Shown piece after piece: positions 61,218 to 64,000 of a stretch of 64,000 nucleotides of DNA; position 1 is the first letter of the stretch, and each line of letters starts with the position of its first letter. Position numbers and translations under genes: made by a program. This stretch comes from Wolbachia endosymbiont of Ctenocephalides felis wCfeF (GTDB lineage Bacteria > Pseudomonadota > Alphaproteobacteria > Rickettsiales > Anaplasmataceae). The stretch covers positions 835,150-899,149 of the forward strand of contig CP116767.1 in assembly GCA_028571325.1 (NCBI GenBank), written 5' to 3'. The notes beneath the pieces were generated by a model. The model was not told the DNA's origin. It made no database searches and was given only the letters and a program-made list of their open reading frames with translations.

Positions 61218-62429
61218 TTAAGATCGTTTCTTTAACCACACAAAACCAAAAGCAGCCAAGAGTAGACATATAGGAATAATCGATATTGCTTTTACCAGCA
61301 ATCCAGCACCATACACAGGATTTCCTTGTATTATCATTCCATCCCAATATAAATCTACTATTTTTGCGATTCCAACATGAAAAAAATAGCCAAAAACCAT
61401 AACTATCATATTTGACACGGCCGTAGCCAAGCCAACCAAGTTATTGTTCACATAACTTATTGCTTTGTAAATGGTAATTACCTGATATCCAGATGCAAAG
61501 CCAATAACAAGAAGCGCAGGTAGCACAACATATAGGCCACCAGCTCGTGTAAAAAGCAAAAGGAAACTAACGATCATTGCAAAAGAACACGCAATAATTA
61601 CTTCGTAATGCCTATTCGGACACTTTTCCAGCAGGTAAGCCAGAAAAAATGCTCCAGCTCCCATACCTATAAACATGAGAGAAGAAAGCGAAGACGCTAG
61701 ATCTCCAGTCATTTGATACACCTCACACAAGAATGCTTTTGCCCAGCCATCAGCAAAACCTTCTAATGGACCAACCATTAAGCCACCAAAAAAACTGATC
61801 AGAATGATATGTTTGTTGAAGAGCACAGTTTTCAAATCTTGAAGTATATTATCACTTACGCTTTCTTGTGCATTACTGCTTGGCGTTACAAAGAATAACA
61901 GCAAAGCAAGCAAACAACCAAACGCCGAGAAAGTATAAATAACATAGTCCCAACCAAATTTATCAAGTAAAAAGTCCAAGGGTAAGCCACCATAAATAGC
62001 TCCCAGTAGTCCTATTATTATAGATAAACTGGCCATTCTTGCTGATTTTTCTTGTGAAAAATACATACTTGCAACTTTAAAGATTCCAATTGCTGAAGCA
62101 GATGACCCAACTCCGACGATTATTCTACCGAGTATTGAGTAATACCACTCATCGAAGCATATAAGCGGTAGTGTCCCAACAAATGTTAAAATAGTGCATA
62201 TAGGCAAAACAAGTTTTGGGCCAGATCTGTCAAGAAAAAGACCAACAGGTATGTGAGCAAGCGTATAGCCTACATAATACAGCCCACCGAATTGACCAAC
62301 ATCTGTAACACTTATGTCAAACTTTGTTATTAATTCAGGTGCGATTATGTTCGGGATTACACGTAATATGTACTGGTACGCATAGAACAGCGATGCTAGC
62401 AACCATATTAAAAAATTTCTCTGTAGCAT
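61218..62429 (-). CDS. Major facilitator superfamily transporter
   Basis: About 403 residues, 12 helices. The loop 2-3 MFS motif is visible as GLFLDRSGPKLVLP (about 66-79). Rickettsiales have many MFS proteins of this kind; substrate unknown. ATG 62429 follows AGGTGAGG at good spacing and is preferred to the GTG at 62438. Confidence 0.88.
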   Translation of the reverse strand: MLQRNFLIWLLASLFYAYQYILRVIPNIIAPELITKFDISVTDVGQFGGLYYVGYTLAHIPVGLFLDRSGPKLVLPICTILTFVGTLPLICFDEWYYSILGRIIVGVGSSASAIGIFKVASMYFSQEKSARMASLSIIIGLLGAIYGGLPLDFLLDKFGWDYVIYTFSAFGCLLALLLFFVTPSSNAQESVSDNILQDLKTVLFNKHIILISFFGGLMVGPLEGFADGWAKAFLCEVYQMTGDLASSLSSLMFIGMGAGAFFLAYLLEKCPNRHYEVIIACSFAMIVSFLLLFTRAGGLYVVLPALLVIGFASGYQVITIYKAISYVNNNLVGLATAVSNMIVMVFGYFFHVGIAKIVDLYWDGMIIQGNPVYGAGLLVKAISIIPICLLLAAFGFVWLKKRS

Positions 62430-62685
62430 CAACCTCACCTTAAATTTAAAATCATAGGTTTATAAAAAATAGCTTTTTACAAATTTTTAATTTGCTAAAA
62501 TTTAGCATAGTTAAATTCATAGCAAATAAGCAACTATGTATCAACTAAATTTTCCAGCCCTAGCTGCTTGAACACGAAGAGGGCATTTCTAAAAATGGGA
62601 ATAATTATATCTAAAATAGTATAATTTTTAGTAAAGCCCAGCATCAGAAACATTTTAGTTAACTCAATATTAACCTTTCCGCATG

Positions 62686-62691
62686 TATAAT
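62686..62691 (+). promoter_or_regulatory. Possible -10 element of gene at 62723
   Basis: Perfect TATAAT without a good -35 at 16-18 bases. If used, transcription starts near 62698, which excludes the ATG at 62690. Confidence 0.35.
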
Positions 62692-62722
62692 GGTTAATAT
62701 AATGTCAAGCAAAGGTGAGCCA

Positions 62723-63220
62723 ATGAGTACAAGCACAAAAAACAACACGCTACAAAATTACCTAACAAAATACATCGAACAAACGTTTGCTGCTCACACG
62801 GGTAACAGATATGACAAACTGTATAGGGAGCTTTTAAGCAAAGTAGAAGAGACCATAAAACTAGCCGTAAGCAAAGCAAAACATTTAGACATTAGTCTAG
62901 AGAGCGTATATGGAAAGTTAACATCCAATAAAAAACTACTTCACGCTATTGCTAAGCAGCAAGTGTCGACATTTTTGGATACCCACCAAACAAAAAAGGA
63001 AATTGCTGAGGGATTTAGCAAATATAATGTCAACGAAAGTGATTTAAAAGCTCTAGGAGAAGGTTTGGTGAAAAAAATAAATGATATTAATTTAATCCAG
63101 CAAAATAAAGAAAATAAGTTAAACATCAGAAATATACTTGCCCAATCAATAGGACATCCTTCTTCACAAATAAAGGAATCTGAGGTGACTTCAGTAAATA
63201 TTCTCGACTTGGTAAAATAA
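62723..63220 (+). CDS. Hypothetical helical protein, about 165 residues
   Basis: ATG 62723 has AGGTGAG at 4 bases; ATGs at 62690 and 62702 are in frame but less likely. Lys/Asn/Ser-rich, mostly helical, no signal peptide or membrane segment; contains TFAAHTGNRYDKLYRELLSK. No family recognised. It lies between divergent MFS and convergent SMR genes. Confidence 0.65.
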   Translation: MSTSTKNNTLQNYLTKYIEQTFAAHTGNRYDKLYRELLSKVEETIKLAVSKAKHLDISLESVYGKLTSNKKLLHAIAKQQVSTFLDTHQTKKEIAEGFSKYNVNESDLKALGEGLVKKINDINLIQQNKENKLNIRNILAQSIGHPSSQIKESEVTSVNILDLVK

Positions 63221-63286
63221 ACAATTTATGAGCGTCTACTTACCTCAATTTCTAGCATATGCATTCTCACACCTAGCCTTTATTGC

Positions 63287-63604
63287 TTATTTGGTAAACA
63301 CTTTTAAGCCTATAATACCCAGCACTACCAAAACAATAGAAAATAAACGCCCAAAGTTCACTGGATCATTAAAAACCATTACTCCTACTACCGCTGCGCC
63401 TATAGAGCCTATACCAGTCCAAACTGCATAGGATGTGCCAAGGGGAATAGACTTCATTGCTACTGACAGCCAGTAAAGGCTTACAGGAGCACAAACTAAA
63501 ATAATTACCACAGGCATAACACGGGCAAAACCATCACTATACTTTAGCGCCGTTGTCCACACAACTTCAAGTAAGCCAGCCAACAATAAATATAACCAGG
63601 CCAT
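63287..63604 (-). CDS. SMR-family exporter (Gdx/SugE-like)
   Basis: 105 residues, four helices, with the essential Glu13 (LLEVVWTTALKYSDGF) and YAVWTGIGSIGAAVVG. SMR proteins work as antiparallel dimers exchanging protons for guanidinium or cationic drugs. WTTALKxSDGF and the tail GLKVF favour the Gdx/SugE group over EmrE. Confidence 0.9.
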   Translation of the reverse strand: MAWLYLLLAGLLEVVWTTALKYSDGFARVMPVVIILVCAPVSLYWLSVAMKSIPLGTSYAVWTGIGSIGAAVVGVMVFNDPVNFGRLFSIVLVVLGIIGLKVFTK

Positions 63605-63659
63605 AAATTAGTTCCTTTCTACTGACATATGAAAACATTATACATGAGAATGCAGAAAG

Positions 63660-64000
63660 TCAACTTAGTGTTTCGCATGCTTTAATAATACTGTTGCATC
63701 CAATTTCTAGTTGTTCCTGAGAGGTCGCATAAGAAATTCTGACAAAATTTTCAAGGCCAAACGCAACTCCTGGAACTACGGCAACTAAATGATCCTCCAG
63801 CAAGTATTCAGTGAAATCGAGGTCATTATTTATTACTTTACCATCTTTTGTGCTCTTACCTAGCAAGCCTTCGCACGAGACGAACAAATAAAACGCACCT
63901 TGCGGAGTAGATGCTGATAGTCCTGGAGCAGAACTTAGCTTCTCTACCACAAAATCTCTACGATTCTTGAAAGTTCTCGTTCTTTCCTTCAAAAAACCAT
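63660..64000 (-). CDS. aspC: Aspartate aminotransferase, C-terminal part
   Basis: The frame runs from the right edge to a stop at 63660, giving the last ~113 residues of a class I PLP aminotransferase: KNRRDFVVEKL, TPQGAFYLFV, VAVVPGVAFG and FVRISYATS. The last includes the substrate-binding Arg. Matches alphaproteobacterial AspC/AatA. The active-site lysine lies beyond the edge. Confidence 0.88.
   Translation of the reverse strand, partial: GFLKERTRTFKNRRDFVVEKLSSAPGLSASTPQGAFYLFVSCEGLLGKSTKDGKVINNDLDFTEYLLEDHLVAVVPGVAFGLENFVRISYATSQEQLEIGCNSIIKACETLS

Overview
The window is from a Wolbachia-type alphaproteobacterial endosymbiont (Rickettsiales, Anaplasmataceae). The evidence is its AT-rich DNA, a 23S-5S rRNA unit with no 16S gene attached, class I lysyl-tRNA synthetase, the Rickettsiales virB3-virB4 order, tandem AGCS symporters, an ankyrin protein, and many dispersed intergenic repeats. 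I could run no database search, so gene names rest on motifs and protein resemblance that I recognise.

Layout. 1-0.8 kb holds the start of a type IV secretion operon (virB3, then virB4 running off the left edge), divergent from lysyl-tRNA synthetase (0.9-2.4 kb). 2.4-4.8 kb is accessory: a dispersed repeat, palindromic mini-elements, and an internally repetitive Ala/Thr/Lys-rich protein. 4.9-25 kb is mostly housekeeping: tRNA-His, ffh, an MrpD/NuoN-like subunit, miaA, recJ, membrane cytochrome c, an alpha/beta hydrolase, fumC, a small transaldolase, atpC-atpD, pstA, rpmH-rnpA, and 5S and 23S rRNA. 25-31 kb has a TPR-methyltransferase, ribonucleotide reductase alpha, ruvX, and a large predicted effector (Ulp1/C48-like cysteine protease, coiled coils, paired C-terminal membrane helices). 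31.7-37.9 kb is a minus-strand block of lipid, transport and recombination genes (plsY, two AGCS symporters, pssA, psd, recA) bracketed by inverted copies of one dispersed repeat. 38.5-45 kb has an ankyrin membrane protein, purK, apaG, an Fe(III)-type ABC permease, trhO and an Rpn-family nuclease/transposase. 45.5-58 kb has murJ, an AsmA-like protein, a small LRR-like membrane protein, a secreted PLD-family protein, an unknown, a degenerate PgpA-like membrane protein, glyQ-glyS and uvrC. 58-64 kb has a frameshifted DUF1016 nuclease gene between inverted repeats, glyA, an MFS transporter, an unknown, an SMR exporter, and the end of an aspartate aminotransferase gene.

The most unusual signal is a dispersed repeat family at eight loci. 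Together the copies carry ten promoter-like sequences: an invariant TTGACA, exactly 17 bp, then TATAAT or a near match, usually just behind an A-tract. Two diverged subfamilies keep potential hairpins at corresponding places while their sequences differ, which suggests a multicopy structured small RNA or a regulatory mini-element. Other points of interest are the Ulp1-like membrane effector and two further proteins with the same paired-helix C-terminus, a poly(A) frameshift in rnpA, a PgpA-fold protein lacking catalytic acids, and the frameshifted, inverted-repeat-flanked DUF1016 gene.

Three genes bear on phospholipid synthesis (plsY, pssA, psd), and together they would supply phosphatidylethanolamine. 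The predicted secreted or surface-acting proteins (T4SS, Ulp1-like, ankyrin, LRR-like, PLD) fit an intracellular, host-manipulating life.
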